Source: Dryomyza anilis
Taxonomy: Eukaryota; Arthropoda; Insecta; Diptera; Dryomyzidae
Direction: 5' to 3'
Assembly (NCBI GenBank): GCA_951804985.1
Contig: OX638135.1
Location: forward strand, 70,957,695 to 71,021,694
Length of the DNA stretch: 64,000 nucleotides
Made by a program: the position numbers and the translations under genes. Below the pieces are notes generated by a model. That model did not search any database. It was not told where the DNA came from and saw nothing but the letters and a program-made list of their open reading frames with translations. Positions 10,370 to 21,797 of the stretch are shown here, one piece after another. Every line of letters starts with the position of its first letter. Position 1 is the stretch's first letter.

Positions 10370-10565
10370 TTTTTTAAATTTTTTTGATGGTGATGGTCCA
10401 TCGGAACTAAACTCGCTTTCAGAAGTCTCTCTACAGTTGTAATTATGAAAATTTTCGAAGTGACGTTTAATGTTTCCAGCATGGTTTTTCAATGTTTTTT
10501 TTGCAAATTAGGCATTTAGCATTCTTTTTATCCTCATCCAAACACACCAAAGTTGAAACATCCAT
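10370..10565 (-). pseudogene. hAT transposase BED zinc-finger N-terminus, relic (copy a)
   Basis: Read leftward from ATG 10565 the frame gives MDVSTLVCLDEDKK, then CLICKK. After a one-base shift it gives HAGNIKRHFENFHNY followed by a Ser-rich linker. The C-x2-C and H-x4-H pairs match the BED finger that opens hAT transposases and binds the transposon ends. No catalytic RNase H-like domain follows, so it is a fragment. Confidence 0.6.
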
Positions 10566-11220
10566 TTTTTATTTCTTCCCATTTTTGAAGATAGAGATTC
10601 GCAATTATAGTGACTCTCGGTAATGATGTTAAACAATAGACTAATTTATATTTTTTATTACGGAGGTATATATAGAATTTAACATTTTATTAAAAAGTAC
10701 CTGTACCATGATGAGTAATTCTAAGCCATTTGAAAAATTGAAATCTTTTTATTATTCGCAGTACCTAGTTTGCACAAATTGAGCTGTAATAAAATCGTTT
10801 GACCTAAGGATGTTATTTCTTACTGTATTCATTCATCTAAATAATTCCCTACACGATTTATACCTATTCGAAAAATACTTTTATTACGGTCTCGCTTGGT
10901 TTTTTTTTGTTACAATTTTATACAGTTAATATACCTGAACATTTTATATTATATTGGTTATGCTTCGTTATTACGGTATAAACTGTATTGACCTTTGCGG
11001 TTAGAGATTTTTACCGTTCAACATAATAAGTTACATATTACCTAACCTGCATTATTACGGTGATATCGATACTCACAGCAAATACCGACATATGTATTTA
11101 CACATTCAGTCAACTACCCGTACGCGTGTCCCTAGTGTTGAAAAATTAAAGATGTCCAAAAAACTGTAATGCCATATCATCTCCTAGTGGTCTTATTCAA
11201 ACGCATTTTTATGACATGTC

Positions 11221-11522
11221 TTTTCGATCTTTTCAATCTTTTTGATCTTTTCGATCTTTTAAATATTTTCGATCTTTTTAATCTTTTTTATTTTTTCGAT
11301 CTTTTTGATTTTTCGATCTTTTTAATCTTTTCGATCTTTTTGATCTTTTTGATCTTTTCGATCTTTTCGATTTATTCGATCTTTTTGATCTTTTCGATCT
11401 TTTCGATCTTTTTAATCTTTTGATCTTTTTGATCTTTGCGATCTTTTTGATTTTTTCGATCTTTTTGATCTTTTTTATCTTTTCGATCTTTTTGATCTTT
11501 TAAATATTTTCGATCTTTTTGA
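11221..11522 (+). repeat. GATCTTTT-type tandem array (copy a)
   Basis: About 300 bases of 9-10 bp units such as TTTTCGATC and TTTTTGATC. It yields spurious ORFs of Phe/Leu/Asp on one strand and Lys/Asp/Arg on the other. Confidence 0.9.
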
Positions 11523-11531
11523 AGGCGATTC

Positions 11532-12053
11532 CGCCCACATGAAGTGGTCATCCTGGACATATCCAAAATTTTTATAACATTTCAAAAAATAATGAAAAAG
11601 AAATTTGTCCAAGGTCATCATGGACATGTCCAGGAGCACCTCATCCTCAAGTGGACATGTCCAAAATCATTTTTATAACATTTCAAAAAATAATGAAAAA
11701 ATATTTTTGTACAAGGTCATCATGGACATGTCCAGTCGCACCTTATCATCCAGTGGACATGTCCAAAATCATTTTTATAACATTTCAAAAAATATTGAAA
11801 AAAAAAATTGTCCAAGGTCATCATGGACATGTCCAGGAGCACCTCATCCTCTAGTGGACATGTCCAAAATCATTTTTTTAACATTTCAAAAAATAATGAA
11901 AAAAATTTTGCCCAAGGTCATCATGGACATGTCCAGGAGCACCTCATCTTCCAGTGGACATGTCCAAACCCATTTTTATAACATTTCAAAATATAATGAA
12001 AAAAATAAATTTTGACCAAGGTCATCATGGACATGTCCAGGACATGTCTAGGA
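11532..12053 (+). repeat. ~101-bp satellite with paired GGACATGTCC palindromes (array 1)
   Basis: Monomers start with AAGGTCATCATGGACATG at about 11611, 11713, 11814, 11914 and 12018, spaced 100-104 bases. Each holds two GGACATGTCC palindromes about 21 bases apart, then an A/T tract. The last has two palindrome-like sites separated by one base (about 12028-12049). Confidence 0.9.
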
Positions 12054-12065
12054 CTTTATGTCAAC

Positions 12066-14116
12066 TTTATGTCAACCGATGTTGGGATAAATTTTTATAC
12101 TGGCCCCAGTAGATGAAACCTTATGGAGGTAAAGTAAATGAAAAGCCATAGGATGTATTCCAATGCAGTTATGGCAATAGAGTTTCATTTAGTAGTATCC
12201 TATTGTGTTTTACCTGCATCGATTTTAAATCGTATGGTACATTTATAAAGGGTAGCCCCTGCATTATTAATTTTTAACGAAAACATTTTTTGAATATTAA
12301 TTACTAAAATTCTAACGGTTCTACTTATACTTTTAATCGTAAATATTACAATTTATTGCATCAGAATTATATTTCGAAAGCATAATTGTACATATAATGT
12401 TCATGAATATTTTAAGTGGGTGGTATTTTTATTATATAATTAAAAAATTCCAGTCAATAGGACGGACGGTATTTATGACCGAAAATTGTGATCCGAATTC
12501 CTAATTTAACCTTTTTCAATTTAATTGATTCTCAGATATTCCTTATGATACTAATAAATAAATATCGAGACATGTTGTTTAAAAAATAATTTCTTTTGTA
12601 CTGTGTGATTGTCTCAAAATAGTTGAAATAATATATTTTAATTTAAATTAAATCATCTACAATTTAATTTTTACATTGTATAAGTACATGGTCCCCGTAA
12701 ATATATGAGTCATGCTCTGACTAAACAAGTTTACGGTTCGTGTATTACATCGCATTCATCGCCATCTAGCGATGTCTATCGACATTTACATCTATCGAGA
12801 TCCTTGACATTTAGCAGTACTCATCGCCTTCTAATGTTGTCTATTGACATCTGCTTACATCGAGCGATGCATTTAGTGGTGATACAATCCCACGCTAACT
12901 ATTTACAATAACTGAATTCTAACCTTCATTGTGGCCATCTAGTGGTGTCTATTGACATCTCCATCTATCGAAATCGCTATTCAGCATTCACAATGAATAT
13001 TTATAGTGAGTAACACAACCCCTTCTCACTTTTATCAACTCCACCCACCATTATCAATTATGCTTACTCTGCCCATATCCTTTCTACTGACGAGTAATAG
13101 TGTGACCAATACATTTCAAATATTCACTTCGATCCATTTCTAAAGCAACACTTATTTTTTAAATTTTTTTGATGGTGATGGTCCATCGGAACTAAACTCG
13201 CTTTCAGAAGTCTCTCTACAGTTGTAATTATGAAAATTTTCGAAGTGACGTTTAATGTTTCCAGCATGGTTTTTCAATGTTTTTTTTGCAAATTAGGCAT
13301 TTAGCATTCTTTTTATCCTCATCCAAACACACCAAAGTTGAAACATCCATTTTTTATTTCTTCCCATTTTTGAAGATAGAGATTCGCAATTATAGTGACT
13401 CTCGGTAATGATGTTAAACAATAGACTAATTTATATTTTTTATTACGGAGGTATATATAGAATTTAACATTTTATTAAAAAGTACCTGTATCATGATGAG
13501 TAATTCTAAGCCATTTGAAAAATTGAAATCTTTTTATTATTCGCAGTACCTAGTTTGCACAAATTGAGCTGTAATAAAATCGTTTGACCTAAGGATGTTA
13601 TTTCTTACTGTATTCATTCATCTAAATAATTCCCTACACGATTTATACCTATTCGAAAAATACTTTTATTACGGTCTCGCTTGGTTTTTTTTGGTTACAA
13701 TTTTATACAGTTAATATACCTGAACATTTTATATTATATTGGTTATGCTTCGTTATTACGGTATAAACTGTATTGACCTTTGCGGTTAGAGATTTTTACC
13801 GTTCAACATAATAAGTTACATATTACCTAACCTGCATTATTACGGTGATATCGATACTCACAGCAAATACCGACATATGTATTTACACATTCAGTCAACT
13901 ACCCGTACGCGTGTCCCTAGTGTTGAAAAATTAAAGATGTCCAAAAAACTGTAATGCCATATCATCTCCTAGTGGTCTTATTCAAACGCATTTTTATGAC
14001 ATGTCTTTTCGATCTTTTCAATCTTTTAAATATTTTCGATCTTTTTAATCTTTTTTATTTTTTCGATCTTTTTGATTTTTCGATCTTTTTAATCTTTTCG
14101 ATCTTTTTGATCTTTT
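12066..14116 (+). repeat. 2785-bp macrorepeat, copy b (truncated)
   Basis: Same content as copy a up to the middle of the GATCTTTT array, where it is cut by the junction with the protease fragment. It shares copy-specific differences with copy d (AGCCCCTGC where a and c have AGCACCTGC), showing the nested pair existed before the 6.3 kb duplication. Confidence 0.9.
13155..13350 (-). pseudogene. hAT BED zinc-finger relic (copy b)
   Basis: Same fragment in macrorepeat copy b, with the same frameshift, at +2785 from copy a. Confidence 0.6.
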
Positions 14117-14298
14117 TTCAACGTGATTTTTCCAACACTTGTGGATACTACTGCTGTTTATTTGCTTTATTCAAAAGCAAGAAAAAAAGCCTTCAAAATT
14201 TTCTTAAATTGTTTAATAAAACTAATTATAAGTATAATGATGTAAATGTTTTAAAATTGTATAAGAAAAACTTCAAAAATAAGAAAAGCAAAAAATAA
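13954..14298 (+). other. Chimeric ORF across the duplication junction
   Basis: A 114-codon frame joins translated GATCTTTT repeat (Leu/Phe/Asp runs) to the last ~60 codons of the adenain-like protease (from 14117), including its Cys block. It is a by-product of the breakpoint. No reason is seen to think it is expressed. Confidence 0.6.
14006..14117 (+). repeat. GATCTTTT-type array, truncated (copy b)
   Basis: Only the first ~110 bases of the array remain before the block junction. Confidence 0.9.
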
Positions 14299-14362
14299 AC
14301 TGAAATAAATTAAAACAATGTTTTTTTTCCTTTTAATATTTTTTATTTATTATATATACTAT

Positions 14363-14712
14363 TTATATATTATTATGATCAAAATTTATTTTCTTTGCTA
14401 TAAATTCAAATACTGCCATGTTATATTTGGCTTTGTCTCGACCTTTGAAAATGACTCCTTGTATTCCGCTATCTTTTAGTTTTTTGTAAAGATTTTTCGT
14501 TAGAAAAACTTGTCCAATTCTTTTTGGCAGAAAATCCACAATGACGTATCATCTTCATCCATTAAAAGAAGTGAAATTTTCTCTCAGTATTGAGTTTCTT
14601 TAATTTTACATCCCGTTATTGAATACTCAACTCCTATTTTAAGAGAATCCACTTTTGTATATCCGAGACCCACAGTATTGGTACATTCGTTTAATTGATT
14701 TAGTAGCGACAT
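14363..14712 (-). pseudogene. OB-fold-like Polinton protein relic, second copy
   Basis: Same sequence as 8047-8396 at offset 6316, including the same stop and frameshift. Confidence 0.45.
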
Positions 14713-14784
14713 TGTTGGTTGAAGTTTATTCAATACTATCTGAAAGTTCTATTTTGTGGAAGTGTTTTATATGAATTTCTCATT

Positions 14785-14896
14785 AAACGACATAAAGCTA
14801 TGTCGTTTGTAGCTTTTAAACAATGTATATTTTTTTATTACAAAAAGGTCTGTATATAAGAGGAAGAAGAATTCAATAATAGCAGCATTCTCTCAT
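14785..14896 (+). promoter_or_regulatory. Operator-like palindrome and TATA box, second copy
   Basis: Exact repeat of 8469-8580: 10-bp arms of AAACGACATA around AAGC, then TATATAAG. Confidence 0.3.
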
Positions 14897-14902
14897 TGGA
14901 TT

Positions 14903-15078
<176 letters not shown>

Positions 15079-15087
15079 AAATCATCG

Positions 15088-15516
15088 TCAGATTCCATAA
15101 AAAACAATAACTTCAGTTCTCCTGCGCGCTTCTTCTTTCCTCTCTTCTTCTTTCCGCTCTTCTTCTGTTCGATGTATTGCTTCCATACTATCCATTACTT
15201 CGTTCAACAAATCATCATTTCCATCAAACAGATTTTCTTTTAATCCTTCATTAGAAAATTCTGCTTCCATATTGTCCATCGCTGCATATAACATAGTGTC
15301 ATTACCATCAAAAAGAATTTCTGTAAATGGATCGTCAAGCCATGATTCAAATTTGGAGTCCCAAAGAACGTCTGGAATGTTGGCAGATAGCAAGGACTTA
15401 AACAACTCTCCTCCTCGTTCATTCGGAGTTGAGGTATAAGCCAGATATTCTGAATCATTATAAATGTCTTGGCCATTTGGACAAATATTTTGGAGAAGTT
15501 TCTGATTACCAGCCAT
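15088..15516 (-). CDS. Intact acidic 142-residue ORF of unknown function, copy 2
   Basis: Identical in translation to the ORF at 8746-9174, with the same start context and the repeated FDGND...MDxMEA motif. Identity of both copies is as expected from the recent block duplication and is not itself evidence of selection. Confidence 0.45.
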   Translation of the reverse strand: MAGNQKLLQNICPNGQDIYNDSEYLAYTSTPNERGGELFKSLLSANIPDVLWDSKFESWLDDPFTEILFDGNDTMLYAAMDNMEAEFSNEGLKENLFDGNDDLLNEVMDSMEAIHRTEEERKEEERKEEARRRTEVIVFYGI

Positions 15517-16711
15517 TTTTTGTTTTTTTTTTTGTTTTATATTTTATTAAAAAGTTTAAAATGAAAATTTACTTTAAAAAATAACAAAATGTTATAAACA
15601 ATTAAAGAAAGAAGAAAACAACTTTATGTCAACCGATGTTGGGATACATTTTTATACTGGCCCCAGTAGATGAAACCTTATGGAGGTAAAGTAAATGAAA
15701 AGCCATAGGATGTATTCCAATGCAGTTATGGCAATAGAGTTTCATTTAGTAGTATCCTATTGTGTTTTACCTGCATCGATTTTAAATCGTATGGTACATT
15801 TATAAAGGGTAGCACCTGCATTATTAATTTTTAACGAAAACATTTTTTGAATATTAATTACTAAAATTCTAACGGTTCTACTTATACTTTTAATCGTAAA
15901 TATTACAATTTATTGCATCAGAATTATATTTCGAAAGCATAATTGTACATATAATGTTCATGAATATTTTAAGTGGGTGGTATTTTTATTATATAATTAA
16001 AAAATTCCAGTCAATAGGACGGACGGTATTTATGACCGAAAATTGTGATCCGAATTCCTAATTTAACCTTTTTCAATTTAATTGATTCTCAGATATTCCT
16101 TATGATACTAATAAATAAATATCGAGACATGTTGTTTAAAAAATAATTTCTTTTGTACTGTGTGATTGTCTCAAAATAGTTGAAATAATATATTTTAATT
16201 TAAATTAAATCATCTACAATTTAATTTTTACATTGCATAAGTACATGGTCCCCGTAAATATATGAGTCATGCTCTGACTAAACAAGTTTACGGTTCGTGT
16301 ATTACATCGCATTCATCGCCATCTAGCGATGTCTATCGACATTTACATCTATCGAGATCCTTGACATCTAGCAGTACTCATCGCCTTCTAATGTTGTCTA
16401 TTGACATCTGCTTACATCGAGCGATGCATTTAGTGGTGATACAATCCCACGCTAACTATTTACAATAACTGAATTCTAACCTTCATTGTGGCCATCTAGT
16501 GGTGTCTATTGACATCTCCATCTATCGAAATCGCTATTCAGCATTCACAATGAATATTTATAGTGAGTAACACAACCCCTTCTCACTTTTATCAACTCCA
16601 CCCACCATTATCAATTATGCTTACTCTGCCCATATCCTTTCTACTGACGAGTAATAGTGTGACCAATACATTTCAAATATTCACTTCGATCCATTTCTAA
16701 AGCAACACTTA

Positions 16712-16907
16712 TTTTTTAAATTTTTTTGATGGTGATGGTCCATCGGAACTAAACTCGCTTTCAGAAGTCTCTCTACAGTTGTAATTATGAAAATTTTCGA
16801 AGTGACGTTTAATGTTTCCAGCATGGTTTTTCAATGTTTTTTTTGCAAATTAGGCATTTAGCATTCTTTTTATCCTCATCCAAACACACCAAAGTTGAAA
16901 CATCCAT
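16712..16907 (-). pseudogene. hAT BED zinc-finger relic (copy c)
   Basis: Same fragment in macrorepeat copy c, at +6342 from copy a. Confidence 0.6.
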
Positions 16908-17562
16908 TTTTTATTTCTTCCCATTTTTGAAGATAGAGATTCGCAATTATAGTGACTCTCGGTAATGATGTTAAACAATAGACTAATTTATATTTTTTAT
17001 TACGGAGGTATATATAGAATTTAACATTTTATTAAAAAGTACCTGTACCATGATGAGTAATTCTAAGCCATTTGAAAAATTGAAATCTTTTTATTATTCG
17101 CAGTACCTAGTTTGCACAAATTGAGCTGTAATAAAATCGTTTGACCTAAGGATGTTATTTCTTACTGTATTCATTCATCTAAATAATTCCCTACACGATT
17201 TATACCTATTCGAAAAATACTTTTATTACGGTCTCGCTTGGTTTTTTTTTGTTACAATTTTATACAGTTAATATACCTGAACATTTTATATTATATTGGT
17301 TATGCTTCGTTATTACGGTATAAACTGTATTGACCTTTGCGGTTAGAGATTTTTACCGTTCAACATAATAAGTTACATATTACCTAACCTGCATTATTAC
17401 GGTGATATCGATACTCACAGCAAATACCGACATATGTATTTACACATTCAGTCAACTACCCGTACGCGTGTCCCTAGTGTTGAAAAATTAAAGATGTCCA
17501 AAAAACTGTAATGCCATATCATCTCCTAGTGGTCTTATTCAAACGCATTTTTATGACATGTC

Positions 17563-17864
17563 TTTTCGATCTTTTCAATCTTTTTGATCTTTTCGATCTT
17601 TTAAATATTTTCGATCTTTTTAATCTTTTTTATTTTTTCGATCTTTTTGATTTTTCGATCTTTTTAATCTTTTCGATCTTTTTGATCTTTTTGATCTTTT
17701 CGATCTTTTCGATTTATTCGATCTTTTTGATCTTTTCGATCTTTTCGATCTTTTTAATCTTTTGATCTTTTTGATCTTTGCGATCTTTTTGATTTTTTCG
17801 ATCTTTTTGATCTTTTTTATCTTTTCGATCTTTTTGATCTTTTAAATATTTTCGATCTTTTTGA
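17563..17864 (+). repeat. GATCTTTT-type tandem array (copy c)
   Basis: Matches copy a at +6342. Confidence 0.9.
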
Positions 17865-17873
17865 AGGCGATTC

Positions 17874-18395
17874 CGCCCACATGAAGTGGTCATCCTGGAC
17901 ATATCCAAAATTTTTATAACATTTCAAAAAATAATGAAAAAGAAATTTGTCCAAGGTCATCATGGACATGTCCAGGAGCACCTCATCCTCAAGTGGACAT
18001 GTCCAAAATCATTTTTATAACATTTCAAAAAATAATGAAAAAATATTTTTGTACAAGGTCATCATGGACATGTCCAGTCGCACCTTATCATCCAGTGGAC
18101 ATGTCCAAAATCATTTTTATAACATTTCAAAAAATATTGAAAAAAAAAATTGTCCAAGGTCATCATGGACATGTCCAGGAGCACCTCATCCTCTAGTGGA
18201 CATGTCCAAAATCATTTTTTTAACATTTCAAAAAATAATGAAAAAAATTTTGCCCAAGGTCATCATGGACATGTCCAGGAGCACCTCATCTTCCAGTGGA
18301 CATGTCCAAACCCATTTTTATAACATTTCAAAATATAATGAAAAAAATAAATTTTGACCAAGGTCATCATGGACATGTCCAGGACATGTCTAGGA
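17874..18395 (+). repeat. GGACATGTCC satellite (array 2)
   Basis: Matches array 1 at +6342. Confidence 0.9.
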
Positions 18396-19496
18396 CTTTA
18401 TGTCAACTTTATGTCAACCGATGTTGGGATAAATTTTTATACTGGCCCCAGTAGATGAAACCTTATGGAGGTAAAGTAAATGAAAAGCCATAGGATGTAT
18501 TCCAATGCAGTTATGGCAATAGAGTTTCATTTAGTAGTATCCTATTGTGTTTTACCTGCATCGATTTTAAATCGTATGGTACATTTATAAAGGGTAGCCC
18601 CTGCATTATTAATTTTTAACGAAAACATTTTTTGAATATTAATTACTAAAATTCTAACGGTTCTACTTATACTTTTAATCGTAAATATTACAATTTATTG
18701 CATCAGAATTATATTTCGAAAGCATAATTGTACATATAATGTTCATGAATATTTTAAGTGGGTGGTATTTTTATTATATAATTAAAAAATTCCAGTCAAT
18801 AGGACGGACGGTATTTATGACCGAAAATTGTGATCCGAATTCCTAATTTAACCTTTTTCAATTTAATTGATTCTCAGATATTCCTTATGATACTAATAAA
18901 TAAATATCGAGACATGTTGTTTAAAAAATAATTTCTTTTGTACTGTGTGATTGTCTCAAAATAGTTGAAATAATATATTTTAATTTAAATTAAATCATCT
19001 ACAATTTAATTTTTACATTGTATAAGTACATGGTCCCCGTAAATATATGAGTCATGCTCTGACTAAACAAGTTTACGGTTCGTGTATTACATCGCATTCA
19101 TCGCCATCTAGCGATGTCTATCGACATTTACATCTATCGAGATCCTTGACATCTAGCAGTACTCATCGCCTTCTAATGTTGTCTATTGACATCTGCTTAC
19201 ATCGAGCGATGCATTTAGTGGTGATACAATCCCACGCTAACTATTTACAATAACTGAATTCTAACCTTCATTGTGGCCATCTAGTGGTGTCTATTGACAT
19301 CTCCATCTATCGAAATCGCTATTCAGCATTCACAATGAATATTTATAGTGAGTAACACAACCCCTTCTCACTTTTATCAACTCCACCCACCATTATCAAT
19401 TATGCTTACTCTGCCCATATCCTTTCTACTGACGAGTAATAGTGTGACCAATACATTTCAAATATTCACTTCGATCCATTTCTAAAGCAACACTTA

Positions 19497-19692
19497 TTTT
19501 TTAAATTTTTTTGATGGTGATGGTCCATCGGAACTAAACTCGCTTTCAGAAGTCTCTCTACAGTTGTAATTATGAAAATTTTCGAAGTGACGTTTAATGT
19601 TTCCAGCATGGTTTTTCAATGTTTTTTTTGCAAATTAGGCATTTAGCATTCTTTTTATCCTCATCCAAACACACCAAAGTTGAAACATCCAT
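19497..19692 (-). pseudogene. hAT BED zinc-finger relic (copy d)
   Basis: Same fragment in macrorepeat copy d, at +9127 from copy a. Confidence 0.6.
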
Positions 19693-20347
19693 TTTTTATT
19701 TCTTCCCATTTTTGAAGATAGAGATTCGCAATTATAGTGACTCTCGGTAATGATGTTAAACAATAGACTAATTTATATTTTTTATTACGGAGGTATATAT
19801 AGAATTTAACATTTTATTAAAAAGTACCTGTATCATGATGAGTAATTCTAAGCCATTTGAAAAATTGAAATCTTTTTATTATTCGCAGTACCTAGTTTGC
19901 ACAAATTGAGCTGTAATAAAATCGTTTGACCTAAGGATGTTATTTCTTACTGTATTCATTCATCTAAATAATTCCCTACACGATTTATACCTATTCGAAA
20001 AATACTTTTATTACGGTCTCGCTTGGTTTTTTTTGGTTACAATTTTATACAGTTAATATACCTGAACATTTTATATTATATTGGTTATGCTTCGTTATTA
20101 CGGTATAAACTGTATTGACCTTTGCGGTTAGAGATTTTTACCGTTCAACATAATAAGTTACATATTACTTAACCTGCATTATTACGGTGATATCGATACT
20201 CACAGCAAATACCGACATATGTATTTACACATTCAGTCAACTACCCGTACGCGTGTCCCTAGTGTTGAAAAATTAAAGATGTCCAAAAAACTGTAATGCC
20301 ATATCATCTCCTAGTGGTCTTATTCAAACGCATTTTTATGACATGTC

Positions 20348-20632
20348 TTTTCGATCTTTTCAATCTTTTAAATATTTTCGATCTTTTTAATCTTTTTTAT
20401 TTTTTCGATCTTTTTGATTTTTCGATCTTTTTAATCTTTTCGATCTTTTTGATCTTTTTGATCTTTTCGATCTTTTCGATTTATTCGATCTTTTTGATCT
20501 TTTCGATCTTTTCGATCTTTTTAATCTTTTGATCTTTTTGATCTTTGCGATCTTTTTGATTTTTTCGATCTTTTTGATCTTTTTTATCTTTTCGATCTTT
20601 TTGATCTTTTAAATATTTTCGATCTTTTTGAA
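20348..20632 (+). repeat. GATCTTTT-type tandem array (copy d)
   Basis: Complete array, 18 bases shorter than copies a and c. Confidence 0.9.
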
Positions 20633-20640
20633 GGCGATTC

Positions 20641-21447
20641 CGCCCACATGAAGTGGTCATCCTGGACATATCCAAAATTTTTATAACATTTCAAAAAATA
20701 ATGAAAAAGAAATTTGTCCAAGGTCATCATGGACATGTCCAGGAGCACCTCATCCTCAAGTGGACATGTCCAAAATCATTTTTATAACATTTCAAAAAAT
20801 AATGAAAAAATATTTTTGTACAAGGTCATCATGGACATGTCCAGTCGCACCTTATCATCCAGTGGACATGTCCAAAATCATTTTTATAACATTTCAAAAA
20901 ATATTGAAAAAAAAAATTGTCCAAGGTCATCATGGACATGTCCAGGAGCACCTCATCCTCTAGTGGACATGTCCAAAATCATTTTTTTAACATTTCAAAA
21001 AATAATGAAAAAAATGTTGCCCAAGGTCATCATGGACATGTCCAGGAGCACCTCATCTTCCAGTGGACATGTCCAAACCCATTTTTATAACATTTCAAAA
21101 TATAATGAAAAAAATAAATTTTGACCAAGGTCATCATGGACATGTCCAGGACATGTCTAGGAGCACCTTATCATACAGTGGACATGTCCAAAATCATTTT
21201 TATAACATTTCAAAAAATTTTGAAAAAAAAAAAATTGTCTAAAGTCATCATGGACATGTCCAGGAGCACCTCATCCTCCAGTGGACATGTCCAAACTCAT
21301 TTTATAACATTTCAAAAAATAATAAAAAAAAATGTTTGTCCAAGATCATCATGGACATGTCCAGGAGCACCTCATCCTCCAGTGGACATGTCCAAAATCA
21401 TTTTTATAACATTTCAAAAAATAATGAAAAACATTTTTTATTGTCCA
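20641..21447 (+). repeat. GGACATGTCC satellite (array 3, longest)
   Basis: The first five monomers match arrays 1 and 2; three more follow at about 21127, 21240 and 21342. This is the only array that continues past the macrorepeat end, so it may be the parental one. Confidence 0.9.
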
Positions 21448-21720
21448 AGGTGAGATCTTTTTTCTCATCATATTTTTCATCTTTTCTCATCATTTATTTT
21501 TATCTTCAAATGAAGGGAATTCGCTACGTTCTGCTTTTTTCTCATCATTCAATGATGAGAAAAATTGAAGATACAAATTATTTTCATAATCAATGATGAG
21601 TACTTTTGAAGATGATAATTATTTCGATCATTGAGCGATATATTTATTTTCATCAATGATGAAAAAAGATATTTATCAGTAGTGAGGGATATAAATTGAG
21701 CGATGAGAAAAAAAAACCAT
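21448..21720. repeat. Region rich in CATCAT/ATGATG palindromes
   Basis: It includes a near-perfect inverted repeat centred on C21550 (arms TTTTTCTCATCATT / AATGATGAGAAAAA, 21536-21564) and several more TCATCATT and CAATGATGA motifs in both orientations. It follows the satellite directly. It may be a foldback or MITE remnant. No coding sequence is seen. Confidence 0.6.
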
Positions 21721-21797
21721 CTTCGAACCCTGATGTAAACTAGTGATTATCAAGGCAAGAAGTCGTAATCTTGTTCTTGCAAGTCTTGCTCTTACAT

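Larger units (their letters stand above)
9281..12065 (+). repeat. 2785-bp macrorepeat, copy a
   Basis: The unit begins TTTATGTCAACCGATGTTGG and ends in the GGACATGTCC satellite. It holds, in order, a cluster of ATCTAGCGATGTCTATCGAC-like modules (about 9970-10190), a hAT BED-finger relic on the minus strand, four spaced TTATTACGG motifs (about 10650-11060), a GATCTTTT array and the satellite. The next copy follows at +2785. Confidence 0.9.
15623..18407 (+). repeat. 2785-bp macrorepeat, copy c
   Basis: Counterpart of copy a in the second block, offset 6342, near identical. Confidence 0.9.
18408..21130 (+). repeat. 2785-bp macrorepeat, copy d
   Basis: Counterpart of copy b, but it runs through the whole GATCTTTT array and into an extended satellite that continues to about 21447. 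Its array is 18 bases shorter than in copies a and c. Confidence 0.9.

Noticed and set aside
11169..11566. ORFs of Phe/Leu/Asp and Lys/Asp/Arg repeats, and their copies at 17511 and 20296
   Set aside because: They are translations of the GATCTTTT tandem array in two directions.
11605..12015. 136-codon ORF with HVQNHFYNIS repeats and copies at 17947 and 20714
   Set aside because: Produced by the ~101-bp satellite. Overlapping frames on the same strand are equally open, and the composition follows the monomer.
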